DNA of 64,000 nucleotides from Xenosphaeropsis pyriputrescens (Eukaryota; Ascomycota; Leotiomycetes; Phacidiales; Phacidiaceae), in contig JAGKQE010000096.1 of the NCBI GenBank assembly GCA_022609375.1, positions 1 through 64,000 of the forward strand, written 5' to 3'. Each line of letters starts with the position of its first letter. The first letter of the stretch is position 1. The translations under genes and the position numbers were made by a program. This document shows, piece by piece, positions 44,679 to 57,996 of this stretch. The notes below the pieces were generated by a model. The model had not been told where the DNA came from and did no database searches. It worked only from the letters and a program-made list of their open reading frames with translations.

Positions 44679-46060
44679 TGTATGTAGTCCAGACAAAATC
44701 ACCTATTCTATTGTGCACTTTATTTTCAGTTCACTGGACACAATCGTTGGATGGAAACTCGGAGCGAAAGTTTGGGGATATTTAGTAATTATTTCCGGGT
44801 TCTCTGGTGATGCTTGGGCTCAGTTGGGGTCTGGACTGTGGAGACGAGTAAAATACCATGAGATCCAAGTGTCAACCGCATGTTGATATGATAATCATAA
44901 TCTTGAAAGCAGGAAACCTCTTTGAAACCCTTGCTGCGAGACCAAGGTCATGCGCAAAGCTGTGCAAAATTTATAAGTAGTCATTACGGGAGTATTTCGA
45001 AGAGATGTTATTCAAGTCATGAGAAGCACTGAGTCAACAATCTCCATTCTATCACTTGGCCATGTCCCCTTTTCCTATTTCTTTTTTTCTTCCGTTGTTT
45101 ACCTTGATCCTGTAGAAAGGGCTCAGGGGTAGTATCAGCCATTGACAGTTCATTGGTCTTGCTCTGCGCAAAAGAGCAATACTCCGCTGCAGCACCATAC
45201 TCATCTTGGGGTTGTTGGTGCTGTGTCTCTATGGTTACACTACTTATTGTTGGCTACGCGAAACTGGAACCCAACAATTGCACACATAAATATATACTGA
45301 AAAGAGAATAGACGTCCATACTACCCGTAACTAACGCTTAAGCTTGAGGCCTTCCGCGTCCAAAAGCCACAGATGGCTGTAGGCCGAGCTGCTCGATATC
45401 TCTTATGGAGTGCACATGGCTGATAGTGCTGGAGAATTTTCGGATTCAGTACTTAGTTGGGGCCCGTAGGGCAGATGAACGGACGAACGCCCAACAAGTA
45501 AGCTCCAGGATTTCCCCGTGCCTCTTTGGTTGCATTAGACAGAGTTATGGAAAGCTAACTCTTACCGGCCTCGAATCATGAGCTCTGGCTCTGTGAACCT
45601 ACCAATCAATTGGAGAGGAGGAAATTCTACGCGAGAACCTTTGCAACTTCTATGGTAACGAGTCATGATGCGGACGAGAAGGACAAGATGAGTAGAATAG
45701 AATGGAATAGAATGGAATGGAATGTAATGCAATAATGGTGAAAGGATAAGTTTCAATATTAGTGATGAATTGAAGGGTGTCTATTGCCTTCTTCTTTGTA
45801 TCAAGATATCAAATGGAGTATCTATCCTTATACTTACTATGTATGTATACGAGTATTGGAGTTTCGTCATGGCATGAGGATGTCAAGGATAAAGGCGAGA
45901 GAGGCTCGGATCAGACTTTACCAGCTTGGTAGCATCGGAGCAGCATTGTTCTATTCTAACAGTAGTGGCAGCAGCAGCAGTAAAGACATTCGAAAGACTG
46001 CCTCTCTAGAACATGAAGCTGGACCGAACGACAAGATGTGGCTACGCCGATAGCTTATCA

Positions 46061-46091
46061 TCCTCCTCCTCCTCCTCCTCCTCCTCCTCCT
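46061..46091. repeat. (TCC)n microsatellite followed by TTC-rich tract
   Basis: About ten TCC units, then pyrimidine-only TTC/TTTTC sequence to about 46130. Confidence 0.9.
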
Positions 46092-48047
46092 TTTTCGTCC
46101 TTTTCTTCTTCTTCTTTTTCTTCTCCTTTCTGTATCTACACAGTATATCAGAATAGGAAGAGAATAGCTATATCTTGTTGATTCATGTTCTTACAGTACT
46201 GTGCCATATTCGTGAATATTACTCTAGGTCTTACTTACTCCATTCTGCGTTCATACCATGCATGGCCTATGGCACTTGCATCATAGCTCCAACTACTACG
46301 TACTGAGGAGTACTACGTATGTTCAATGATCAAGCACCTTTCACCTCTTCTCATGTACGACATGGATGTTCTGCCCAAGTAAGTACTACGTATATGTATC
46401 ACATCGCACCATATCCAGATCGACGGGTCTTGACGTACAAGCTTAAATTCATCATTAGGATCTATTTAGCCTTGCGAGGAAAGCGGGATCTAGAGTACTG
46501 TGTAGGTCACTGTACGTAGAATATTTATTAGCTTATCTTATTTGTTTATAAGAAATGGGTGGTAGAAATGGGAGAGAAAATAAGTGAAGAATAAGAAGGA
46601 AGAAAGAAGGAGAAACACAGATGGTTTATATCTATCTAGTACAAAGTAAAGCAAGAAATTTAGTTTAGTTTATACGTACTCCGCTCCAACGGAAGTGGAA
46701 GAGGAGAGCGTTTCGAGAACAGTAGCGCAAGAATATCTATGAATATGAATACATACAGATGAGCATGAGGGATCATGTACAGTACTTACTTAGATTGAAT
46801 TTAGATGAAAATGCGAATGAATAATGTCCCCATTCCCCCCATACGGACGAGCGACCTTTCAAAATGTGGCTTTGCAAGATAGACCATGCTAGCACGTGAC
46901 TAATTTCCTCTGGGCCCGATCCAGCGATTTGCTTCACCACTTTAATCAACTCACCCACTACTACCAGTCTTCAAAGCCCCTCCACACAACACTTTTACAC
47001 ACACTCTCCAATGCCAATACCTTAAGAACTAGGATGCTTAGGTACTCAAAGTCCGAAAACTCTAGACCCTTCGGGCCTCTGTCGTGGCGCTCGCCAGGGA
47101 CACCAGGGACACCCCATCATGCGTAGCCTCATCTACCGCGCTGCATTTCTCTCCCAATTGGCTGACATGTACTCCGTACGTCCTTCCGCTGAGCTACAGA
47201 GAGTCGCTCAAGAATGGTCGTTAACTTGTTACTAGTGAAGGGTCTATCAACATCCTATGACCAAGCTATACCTGCCCGTAAGGCTTGAAGGCATGGGATG
47301 TATGACATTATCCTACGAATGAATGCCACTGATGTGCCGTAAGAAGCCCTTCAATGCTCAGATTCTAAGGCTGAACTTCGTACATCCACTTAGAACAGTC
47401 CAACCAGTGCAGGTATTCATATCCGACACAAGTTGAGATGGGCGTAATTTGCTAGATCAGTTGGCAGGATTTGGCTCGTGCCACAGCCAAGTGCAGCATT
47501 ACTCTCTCAACTCGAGCAACAGCATGAAATGGGCACAAGCGATCTTCGATGGAGTCCCCCAGTACATCTGTGAGCTTAGCTGCCACGGAGCCACAGTTGC
47601 TCATGGCGGCGGTTTAGCGGACGAGTGTGAACGAGGGTTAACGATGGCAATAGAAGAAGAAGAAAAGCATTGCATTCTTGCTTGGATACCAACTCGCGCT
47701 TTAGATCCTACTTCGTTACAAAATCCACCCTTCAGCACACCACCGCTCTTGGTGAGACGCGGGGACCACGAGAAGATCAATGTCCTGCAAACCTAGTCTC
47801 GATGCTCACAAGATAGGATCGTGAAGCATCGTTGATATGGCGTTTCTGTGTCGAGTAGCTCTATTTTTGAATTTACGAACATGCTGCTGTGGGAAAGACG
47901 TTTAAGTATCGACTGGAGTCCTCTCTCTTTTCTTGGTATGCTGTAGGTGTTCCAGTCACCGTCATCTTTCACTACACACTCTTTTGCAGCACCCTGTCTT
48001 TCCTTTCTCCCTTCCTTCCTCTTTCTCTCCTTCGAACAGCTTTGATC

Positions 48048-49311
48048 ATGGCGGCCAGCGAGACTGATCCCCAGGTACGCCACTTCTCCCATCCGACTCT
48101 TGAGTATGCTCTGACCAAGACGCTGTAGTTCATCAGGGAAGTCTGGGCTTTATATGGCATCGGTGTCACTATTATTCTATTGAGATTCTTCACTCGCATA
48201 AGAACTGTTGGATTTCGAGGATTTCAAGGCGACGACTACTTTTCTGTTCTTGTTCTTCTCTTCTGGACTATGGATGCTGTGACTGTCCACATCATTTACT
48301 ACGTCGGAACCAATGTCGAAGCTTCCGGTATCACAACAGAGCTCACTGAAAAAGAGATTAGTGATTACGGATATGGCTCCAGTAAGTCCGCTGCTCATAC
48401 ATACTCTTGATTCAGTGCTAATTATTGCAGAACTTCAAATCACTGCCTGGTATTCATACACCGCACTCATTTGGGCTATGAAGGCATGCATGCTCTTCTT
48501 TTTCAAGCGTCTCACCTTTGGTCTCTGGCAGAATCGTCTTGTCAAGTGGCTCTCATGGGCTTGCGGTATCACCTATATCGCCGTCTTCCTTACTGTTACG
48601 TTCGGATGCTACCCATTCTCACACAACTATCAAGTCCGCCCAGATCCGGGACTGAAGTGCACTCTCAAGCTCCAAAATTTTCTTGTCTCTGTTGTCTTTA
48701 ACGTCCTTACCGATGCTGCTATTCTTTGCATTCCTCTTCCTCTCCTCTGGAAACTTAAGGTTCCGCTCCAGCGTAAGCTCGTTATCGGAGTCATGCTGTC
48801 CAGTGGAATGTTTGTCATCTGCGCCGCCATCATCCGCGTGGCCCTTACTCTTGGATCCCACCCTTCCGCATTGAATATCAACAGATGGTTTGTCTCCGTC
48901 CTATCTCACTTACCTACTCATCTTTTAACATATCATAGGGGTGTTCGTGAGACCATCGTTGGTATCTTGACCATCAACATCCCAATTCTTCGACCAATGA
49001 CCACTCGTGGTTTCTGGACCGGTTCGTTTACGCCAACCCAATCAGGTCGCACAGGCACATCTGGAGGGCCCTTATCAACTGTACCAGGCGGTAAGTATGA
49101 GATGACGCCCTCTGTAAAAGGAAGTGAACGCCCAATTAGCGATGGCGGTAGCGAGGAGTTCATCATGGGAAGCAAGGGAGTGACGGTACAGACAAGTTAC
49201 GAAGTTACTAGTGATGTAGGAGACGTTGAGAAAGGAGGGTGGTCCAACAGTGCACAAGAATACGGTGCTGGTGGAACATCAAAGGCAATGGTCAACGGAA
49301 GAACACACTAG
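48048..49311 (+). CDS. Pth11-like seven-TM membrane protein (fungal rhodopsin-type domain)
   Basis: Exons 48048-48074, 48129-48381, 48431-48887 and 48939-49311 give 369 aa. The pattern is that of the large Pezizomycotina family often annotated as integral membrane protein or SAT4-like: LRFFTRIRTVGFRGFQGDDY after TM1, several further helices with AWYSYTALIWAMKACMLFFF and VFNVLTDAAILCIPLPLLWKL, and the closing RETIVGILTINIPILRPM before a Gly/Ser-rich cytosolic tail. There is no CFEM domain. Family members include the Magnaporthe surface-sensing receptor Pth11, but most have unknown ligands. The first exon is only nine codons. Confidence 0.88.
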
Positions 49312-51165
49312 AGGTTACTTACTCGGTCAAGTCTTGCTCGAGGGGTTACAACATACAGATACTTGCTATGATGTGAAAGGACAAACGACCCATTTTACAC
49401 AGCTTTTAATTATAGATAATGAGCCTTGAATGCTGCTTGTCTGGTTATGAGTGAATTGCCCATCTCTATTGACCTGCTTCTACAGTTCGAAAATGTGATG
49501 GTGTCTCCCAAGACCAGCAAAAATCTCATTTCCCCTTCCGTGAGTAACCGAAAAAAACGAAAGACGCCCACAAAATAATCCTCACTGCACGTCCAACGGA
49601 TCTAGACGTCGGCGGTACTCAATATATCGGGGATACCACTGGGAACATTTCGATTCGCACAGGCCTAGCTCGGGTCCCGAGTCCTGAGCGGCGGCCAAGT
49701 GGATGTGAAGGAAGAGGTCGCAACTCCCGAGGCACGGGGCAAGTCAGCAACGCTTGATCGCATCTGAGGATCTAGAGCGACCCGGAAGGTGATTACCGCT
49801 GGGTGCATGAGATTGCCCAGGTCGGAGTTTTCCGGTCTTGTTCTTGTTAGACTACGTAGTAGATGGGAGGAACATCCATGATAACATACAGTACTGTCCT
49901 TGTTGTTTTGCTGATCCCCGTGTTTGAGTGCCGGGCTGTCCTTGAGAGCCTTTTTGCAGCCACGCTCTCCGTGCCTGGGTGGGAAAATGCCTGCCCGCGC
50001 TTGTTGGGCTCCTGGCGTGTTTGGGCAGCCTCCCTTCAGCTCCTCTGAGGCTAAACACTCAACTTTTACTCCCAAGAAGCCAGTTGTCGATGTTGAGACG
50101 GAATAACAGTCACGTGCAAGGTAGTAGATGCGCGAAATATGGAGCTATTAATAACTATTACGCAGTACGGTTCAGCACTCGCTGGAGCCACCAGATCGAC
50201 TCCCATCTTGCAGTCAAGCTTGCCTCCTTCACAGCTCCACCTCGAGGCTGCACAAAATCCAGAAGGCAGGAAGGCGGACTGAGGATTTTAATGTAGAGTA
50301 TGCTCGCCTTGTGGGGGGTAAGGACGGGACAACTAGCAAAGTCCTAGACTTGTCATTGTCGGTCTTGGAAATATCACGGGTAGAAGTGTAGTCACATCTG
50401 AGGACGATCGAAGACACCTGTGATGCTTTTACGAACCAAATCATATCCTGATACATCTCATGCTGGAAAGGACAAGTTGTGATGCTTAGGAGTAGAGGGT
50501 CATTAGCTAGTGGCCAGCATGTGGAAAAGTCAAGGGTTCGCCATATCAATATCGCATCTTCAACTTAAATGTCAGACCTGTATTTCATCGAGACAGAAAA
50601 TATGCTCTCATCTCAATTCTTCATTAAGCAACCAGTATCTCCCAAGTATATCCATACGATGGGCGCATAAAACAGTAACGTTTCCCCGACCACCGCAACT
50701 CTGTCCATAAAAGGCTGATCCCCCCAATCCCTCGAGATATTTGCAATACAGAAAAGCAATAAGAAGATGACAAAAACACCTCTCTCCATCAAGAGCTATA
50801 TAACAAAAATGTAAAGAAAATCCAGACGATATTAACTGTCTATTTAACCCCTAGCGCGGAAAGCCAATATGCCACCACCTCCCCATGTCCCCCCACCAAG
50901 CACATAAAAAAAAGTCGTTTTCGGGAACTCTCCGACCGAGAAAGAAAATGTTGCAAAAGGGAATATATGCATGTGTACAAAGGGTATCGACCACGACCGC
51001 CTTATCAATCCGCCCACCGGCCCCTTTTCATCCCTTACCCCCCATCACCAATCTTGAAATCTCTACTTCAAGTCATGAATTCTCGGATATCGAGTATGCC
51101 AAACCAATAAAACCAATCTGTTCTCATATGTGTAACTGTAATTGCATGGATTTCGGAGACCGAGT
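49312..51165. other. Intergenic region between convergent Pth11-like and Urc4 genes
   Basis: 1.85 kb. Short overlapping frames near 49.7-50.3 kb on both strands show no motif. No RNA gene or repeat recognised. Confidence 0.45.
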
Positions 51166-52940
51166 CTAGAAGACTGTTCCGTCGCTAAGGATCATAATGG
51201 GAGGCTCTTTGGTGTTCGGTCTCGAAACTTCGGCGATTTCTCTTCCACCCTGTTTGAAAAATCGAGTCAACAAAAAGAATTCATAACCTTATAATTGCCC
51301 ATTGTTCCAAACAGAAACCGGCAAAGAAAAAAAACGTACCTTCCAGCTGCCAGCCTCAAGCATCTGCACCAGGCTCAACTTGTCTGCCTCACCAAGACCA
51401 AGTAGCGAGTTGACCTCCTCATGAAGGAGGTCCAAAAATCCAACGGTCACAGCTCTCCACTCGACGATAACATCGTCATCTGGTTTGAACATAGGAACGA
51501 CCTCGGTGGCCTTCTTTCCGTACTTCTCGTGCTCACTTTTGAAGAGCTCCAGTCCCCTCTTTGCATCTGCCTCTTTCAAGGTAAGACAACCGGTATCAAT
51601 GAATAGTCCTCCATTACGGTATTCTGGAAGGCCAGTCATAAGCTCAGCGCCCGCGAAATGGATGTTGAGGAGCTTGTTCATAGGCTGCATTAAGGAGTAG
51701 CAGAGCCATTGGGTGAGCTTATGAAAAGGAACGATGCATTCCCATGGTGCCGGGTGAGAGGACGTTGTTGCAGGCATTGTACTTAATTTCCATGCATCGC
51801 CAATTGGTTGGCCCTCGATAATAGTGCGTGACGCTGGCCAGATTGGCGCCAGTCCATCCATGAGGACTTTCCAGAGAGTGGTGAGTGGGACGATTGGGAC
51901 AGAGGAAGCATGGGTCGATGGGTGAGAGAGTAAATAATCTTTTCGGGTTGGTTAGTTGGAGTCCTCATTAATTCGCGGATTGAGTGATTATCTTACCAAG
52001 CATATTTCCAGGTCTGGAGTCCTGACCAAAGAGCTTCTTATTCTCCAAAGCATCTGCAAGGCGCATGATGACACCTGTACGGCCCTCTAAACCTGCGATT
52101 TTGTTGTGCTCGCTGACCTGTAACCCCTTCGCCATAGAATCGAGGGTCAATTTTCTCAAACCAGTCGCATCCACTCTGCAGGGCTGTCCTTCATCTCCGC
52201 TGAACAAACCGCTCTTGAACATCTCCAGACTGGCTACAGCAAGTCCCTCACTTCTTCTGTAAATTCTGCCATTCTCTTTGGACTTGTAGGACCACTCTGT
52301 GCCCGCACCCGCATCTAGCAACACAGACACGAGAAACAAATCGAGAAGTCGTCGGGTCCGTTCCTGCGCATCAATTGAGGATGGCCATGATGTGAGTAGT
52401 TGGCCAACACGGTCGCGTCCTCCAACATTGAAATGTTGCCAGCGTCCATGGGCTGGGATTTGAGAGTAGTCCGGGGCAAAATCTCTCTAGAATCGGTTGT
52501 TAGTCACCACAAGCATGAATTGGACCTGGCCGTTCTGTGAGGAGGCCACCCCACCCCACTTCTCAAAACTGAGCTGGCACGAGGGAATGGGAAATTACCT
52601 TGATAATTGAAACAACGAACTTGGTGCAATCGTCGAACTTGGCCATATCAACATCGAAATGGTTCAACTGGTTTCTCTTCGCCTTGTCGTGAACGAGAGC
52701 ACATCGCTCTCTGACGGCCCCAATGCTTCTCAGATAACCCGCAGGATCAAGTCCTGGATCGGGCTGCTTTGGCATTGGGATTCTGGGGATACTGGGCGTC
52801 ATTGGTGATGTTGGTGAGAAGTTACCGTTGCTGCCAGTCGACATCTTTGGGGATTTCAGAGAAGAAGTAGTTGAATGAGTTGACACATGGTCGGAAAGGG
52901 TGGAATTTGGCTTAGAGTTCTTGCGCGTGAACAGCCCCAT
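51166..52940 (-). CDS. URC4: Uracil catabolism protein Urc4 (DUF1688 family)
   Basis: Exons 52940-52599, 52486-51997, 51938-51340 and 51249-51166 give 504 aa. After a Ser/Pro-rich N-terminus of about 60 residues the DUF1688 domain runs from GYLRSIGAVRERC to the end, with DAGAGTEWSY, GRTGVIMRLADAL, LWKVLMDGLAPIWPASR, and NGGLFIDTGCL segments. The last exon supplies GGREIAEVSRPNTKEPP. Urc4 works with Urc1 in the URC pathway that uses uracil as nitrogen source; its reaction is not well defined. No other URC gene is in this window. Upstream DNA is crowded with GT-rich trinucleotide repeats. Confidence 0.9.
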
Positions 52941-53285
52941 TTTTGGAGGAGTCGTTTGTAATCTGTGGTGTGGATTTGTTTTGCTTGGTCTGTCTTGACT
53001 GCGAGGGGCCGTAAGTGGGCTGCACAGTGCAATTGGAGTATGCTGCTGCAGTATGCAAGGTGAGGCAAGGCACGCGGCGAGGTGCGATTATGGAGTGAAA
53101 TAGGCAGGAGATAGTCGCTATCGATTGCGGGCACTGCCGAGTCGATCGTTTTCAGGGTCTGGAATAGAAGCGACACAGGTCGCTTGTAGTTGGTGGAACT
53201 CTGAGAGCTGTTTTGCGTTGGGGATGTCGAGTTGAAGGTATAATTGACTGACGAGAACAGGTGAGGAGTGAGTGAGTGGTAGTGG

Positions 53286-53315
53286 TAGTGGTGGTGGTGG
53301 TGGTGGTGGTGGTGG
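53286..53315. repeat. (GGT)n microsatellite
   Basis: Uninterrupted GGT/GTG run of about ten units, about 350 bp upstream of Urc4. Confidence 0.9.
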
Positions 53316-53455
53316 ATGAGTGAGTGAGTGAATGAAGGTGGTGATGGAGATGGAGATCTCTTTTTTTGGTGACGGGATGAGAGTCGACGGGTGTTGAGAG
53401 GAATTGCAAGAGGAGTAGAGTAATCTGGCAGGGTAGTCGGATAGGCAAGGTAGGT

Positions 53456-53512
53456 GGTAGTAGGTAGTAGTAGTAGGTAGTAGTAGTAGGTAGTAGTAGA
53501 ACTATGTAGTAC
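53456..53512. repeat. TAG/GTAG degenerate trinucleotide repeat
   Basis: Irregular repeats of GTAGTAGTAG and TAGGTAG; related words continue to about 53570. Confidence 0.75.
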
Positions 53513-54004
53513 TTAGGAGGAGTAGTAGGAAGAGTAGTAGGAAGGGTAGTACGGAGTAGTACTGCGTAAGTAGTTAAGGGTGGTGGTGGTGGTGGTAGCA
53601 GTAGTCTGTAGTAGCAGGAGAGTAGAGGAAGTAAACGTAGTGATCTCGGGAGGTAAGAATAGATTTGGGTCGAATCGATGGGCAATGCTGAGATAGCACG
53701 AATGGGTACGGGGATATTAGACGTCTGGGCTTGAGGGGGTGTATATATCGAACAGAGATGATGGGCGGAATGTTGATACTCTATTGTGTCTGGTATCCGG
53801 GTGCAGGTAGAGTGAGGTAGGGTCTAGGTGGTGATGATGGTGGTGATGGTGGTGGTGCTTGCTCGTAATCGCCCCCTCTCTCGTGGTACCAATAGTATTG
53901 AAAGCGTGATGTAGTGGGAACAGACGATGCTGCAAGTGGGATCGTCAAAAGGCGGGATAGGGTGGACTAGACAGAGTAGAGTCTGGAATGTGTTCCGTGT
54001 GTTT

Positions 54005-54046
54005 GATGTTGATGTTGATGTTGATGTTGATGTTGATGTTGATGTT
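54005..54046. repeat. (GATGTT)7 hexanucleotide repeat
   Basis: Seven perfect GATGTT units followed by a short TCG run. Confidence 0.95.
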
Positions 54047-54994
54047 ATCGTCGTCGTCGTCCTTGTCCTTGTCGTTATCGTGAGTGTCTTGAAGGAAGGT
54101 AAGGTACCTGAGCAGGTACGTATCTTGTCGAAAGAGAAGAATTGAAATGAACCGAAGTAGAGAAATAGAGAATATGAGAGAAGAAAAGAGCACAGTATTG
54201 AACTGGATTGTATGAGTAAAGAAAGAAGACCAATACTATTTCTATTTCTATTCGTGTTTCTGTTTCGTTTCTTCTTCTTTTCTGTAATTAGGGCATCCTG
54301 CAAATTAAGAGATATCGAACCTGGCTTCAGGAGGAAGAAGTGGGTGAGATGAGTATGCGAATTTGACCGAGTTGAGTGAGTGAGTCAGTGAAAGATAAAT
54401 AAACAAATAAACAAACAAATAAATAACTGAATAGCTAAATGGGCAAATGAATATATATTCGAAGTTCACCAACAGACAATCTGCCATGTAAGAGAGTACT
54501 GTATAATAACTACCTAGGCATGTACGTAGTATCTATCAGTCCACCCACGAGGTACCTATGGTAACATCAGGCAGATCATCTCGGGATGCAGCATCTACCT
54601 ATCCATCATCCACCTATCTACTCATCCATTTGATCATTCATTCCCTTTGCCTTCTTTCTCTCCCAATTATTACGATGTTGTCCTGATCCCAATTCCAATC
54701 CTACGTCTTCTCCATTCATATTCCACGGCAATCCTGAACATGACGAAAGAGGTGACAGAGAAACCCTGACCAACAATCAATGCTTAGGAAACCCAACACT
54801 CTCTATGATTGTTGCTATTTTCAAAGTACGTGACGGCTCTGACATGTTCCCGGTAATACTCTCTCTGCTTTCCCCTACTTTTACAAACATTCAGGGGTCA
54901 TGAATGACTCTAGAACAGATCAAGTTGTCGTTCCATGGCTGGCACTTGACTACCACTTACTCATATCACCCGAATATACATCGAAAAGGATTGG

Positions 54995-55019
54995 CTCCTC
55001 CTCCTCCTCCTCCTCCTCC
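54995..55019. repeat. (CTC)n microsatellite
   Basis: Eight consecutive CTC units. Confidence 0.9.
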
Positions 55020-55866
55020 GCTCTTCACACCCACAGAGTATGCATATGCCTAAGGTACATGATTCAAGTAAATCGGCACGCAGAGCTTAATTAATCCTCC
55101 AGGCCACTTCGGAGTACTTGCCTTTTTATTGCACTTGGTAAGGTTTCGTTGACCTGCTTTGCCCCAGGAAGTAGAGTGACTCCGTTACTTACGACTTATG
55201 GAGTACAAATTACCTCGAAAGTTGCCCATCAAACCTGCTTGACTTTCTTGACCATATTAACCTCATTGACTTTGTCAACTTCCCATTAGAGGGCTCCATC
55301 AGACATCCGGAATGCACAGCTGTGCCCACTGACCACGATCCATAATCTGTCTCTTTGGGCACTGCAAGGGAGGTGAATTTGGGGAGAACACATGGGACAC
55401 TCCAATGAGAACATATGAGAGCATGGCCGCAGGCTATCCTGGCGTGTATGATTTCGAGTGGTTCGGCCACCACACTCAAGCTCCTTTCCGAGGCCATATG
55501 GAGGCTTGTTGGTTGTGGAGGGTGCCAGCTTTGCCGCATCAGAGAAAAGTGGCATTCTCAGGGGTTCATCGAGAAAATAGGCGGAAAGCCGTGCCCCGAT
55601 GCAGGTACGCCGTACGGACCAGCTGCACCCAAGTACGCGAGAGCCGCCCAACTGGCTCTGGTTCTTAGGGCCCATGGCCATTGGCTGATGGCCTGTTCGG
55701 TGTTGCTAGGAACCTCACAGGGGGCGTCCTGTTGGTACCTCGGGAGACCTGGGTGTCTCCTCCGAAAGTTGAGTCGATCGCCTGATCAGTATGCATTTTA
55801 CCACTACCAAAACACTCGGGTACATACCTGTTCAATGTTCCAGATGGCTCAGATCCGCAGCTTCTT

Positions 55867-55867
<1 letters not shown>

Positions 55868-55907
<40 letters not shown>

Positions 55908-55909
55908 CG
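55868..55909. repeat. (CTGTTG)n hexanucleotide repeat
   Basis: Six perfect CTGTTG units plus one variant unit (CTGTCG). Confidence 0.9.
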
Positions 55910-57961
55910 CGTCCCGAACCACCAATGGCTACAAGAGCTTGACATAACATGACGAAAGCCAGTTTGCTGAAGGTTGAGTTGGTGATGATCACAGTGGTGC
56001 CCTCGCTCATGCTGGTGCTCAGGGGTGGACGGAAAGCATGAGGGATACTCCTGGCTTTTGCTTTTCCACTGCTCGTCCATGGCACACAGACATGAGGGGA
56101 AGAGAAGCAATCGGAAGCCAACCATTCACAAGAGATGAAAAGAGGCTGGCCAAGGAGAAATATCGTCAAGAGAGGAGAGTTCGAAGCAGACGAGAAAGAG
56201 AAAAGAGGAGCTCTTGAGGCGCTTTGGTGCACTGATTATTGCTGGGGACACGGTGCGAGGGGAGGGGTGTGAGAGGAGTGTACATAGGTACTTGTACCGG
56301 GCGTGCTTGGGTACGGTGGAGAGAGGGAGAGAGAGTGAGCATCTGCCCTGTGCTTCAGGTACACGAGACACACGGACACACGACCAAGACGGCCATCGCT
56401 CACTCACTCCCTGACCCTTCTCGTCGCTCCGAGGACAGAAGGGCTAAATCCATGCACACAGTAAGTATTACGGCAGGACTTTTGTTGTTCAGAGGTAGAG
56501 GTATCGGTATCGGAGATCCTATTTCCAACAGTGCTCGAGATGGCATCCAAGTGCAACGTTGTATGTGGTTTTCGATACTGTACCGGCGACATGGGTTGCT
56601 TCTGCCAGAGAGATGAAGAGTTGCTGGGAGGCATGACTGTGCCTTTCACGTGCTTTGCAAGGTGCTTGTCGGCTGTGGTCGAGCCCAAGCACGTGTATCC
56701 ATATCTTGATTCGGACCTCGAGTAATACTGACCTATTTACCACGAGGTGCCAAAGCTTCACGAAGTATCACCATCGAATTACTTGTACTACCTATGTCCT
56801 TATGTGGTACATGGATATATGTATGTCCATATCAACACGAGAACTCCGCCAGATCTTCTCACCTTTTGAAATCATTGAATAGTGCCTAAGTACTCCACGA
56901 TACTCTAGAGCTTGGAATCGGGGCACTACTACACACTCCGTACTTGGCGACAGTATCGGAGGTTTAGTCTGGGTGGGAGTCAAGATACTCCAAGTGCTCC
57001 GTCTCCTTGGCCATGGATGTGGACGCAGCAAACCTTCTCGAAGAGCTCCGTCTTTCGATCATTCTGCGACTAATTCACATCCATCGAACTTGTTTCTCCC
57101 GGCATTGGACTACCTGCGCGTAGCTGCTCCATCTCATGCACAGAAGAGCAATAGAATCAAGATGGACAGAAACCAGCACAAACTCTGACCATCCCCCTCC
57201 AAGAAACATCATGACCTTTCCATGGCCGTGGGAACATGTACGAGTACATAAGGTAGCTTCGCGTCGCCGGTCCGCCCCGTGGTAAGTGCACTGGCGGCCT
57301 GACTGCTCATTACCTAGGTACCTGACCCTCTCTCTCCCTCTCAAAGTTCGTCATTTGAGCTGAACAGATCAATGGAAGTACATAGCTCCTCCAACTCTCA
57401 CGGGAGTCACCCAAAGCAACTCTGCTACAGTAACTACATAGTCTCTCCTTGCTCACTCGATGGAAGCGCCTTGAGGACAGAGTTACGGCTTGGTCTGTTC
57501 TCTAGTCTTCTCTTTCTATTCATATCAAGATATCAAGACATGCTACGGAGGCGATCGTGGCACTGTTAATTCCAAACACACTCCAGATGTTGTCGTAGTG
57601 TCGTAGTACTTGTACGTGCCATGTTCTTTGCATCTACCCTGCGACGACATTCATAATACTTGTACATTGTACTCACCACAGACTTACCAGAAATTCGGCA
57701 ATTCGTCGAAAGATCCCCAATGCCGTCGACGGACCGAATCCACTCAATGCCAGTCTCACAGATCAATGGAGATCAGACCACGATCTGGGAGCGACTTATT
57801 ACGGGCGTTATGCTGCAGCTCTCGAGATGTTTATGTACACCTGAGTCTCTTCCAAGCACTGCCGGGGCCGCGGTCCCCATATTATATTTCCGATAACCAC
57901 GTGCTAGACTCCTTGTTACTCGTGAGATGTGAATCACCTTTCGAGAGGAAAAAAACCTTTT

Positions 57962-57964
<3 letters not shown>

Positions 57965-57993
<29 letters not shown>
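57965..57993. repeat. (CT)n dinucleotide repeat
   Basis: About fourteen CT units. Confidence 0.9.

Positions 57994-57996
<3 letters not shown>

Larger units (their letters stand above)
43637..48047. other. 4.4-kb gene-poor region
   Basis: No credible gene between the cyclase and the Pth11-like receptor. It contains a MITE-like element (44567-44678), a TCC microsatellite (46061-46091), a CCTAGG palindrome near 43855 and TA-rich stretches. Short frames overlap on several strands and have random composition. Confidence 0.5.

Noticed and set aside
53152..54303. Ser/Thr/His-rich frames over the GGT, TAG and GATGTT repeats
   Set aside because: Translations of microsatellites, with no unique sequence between.
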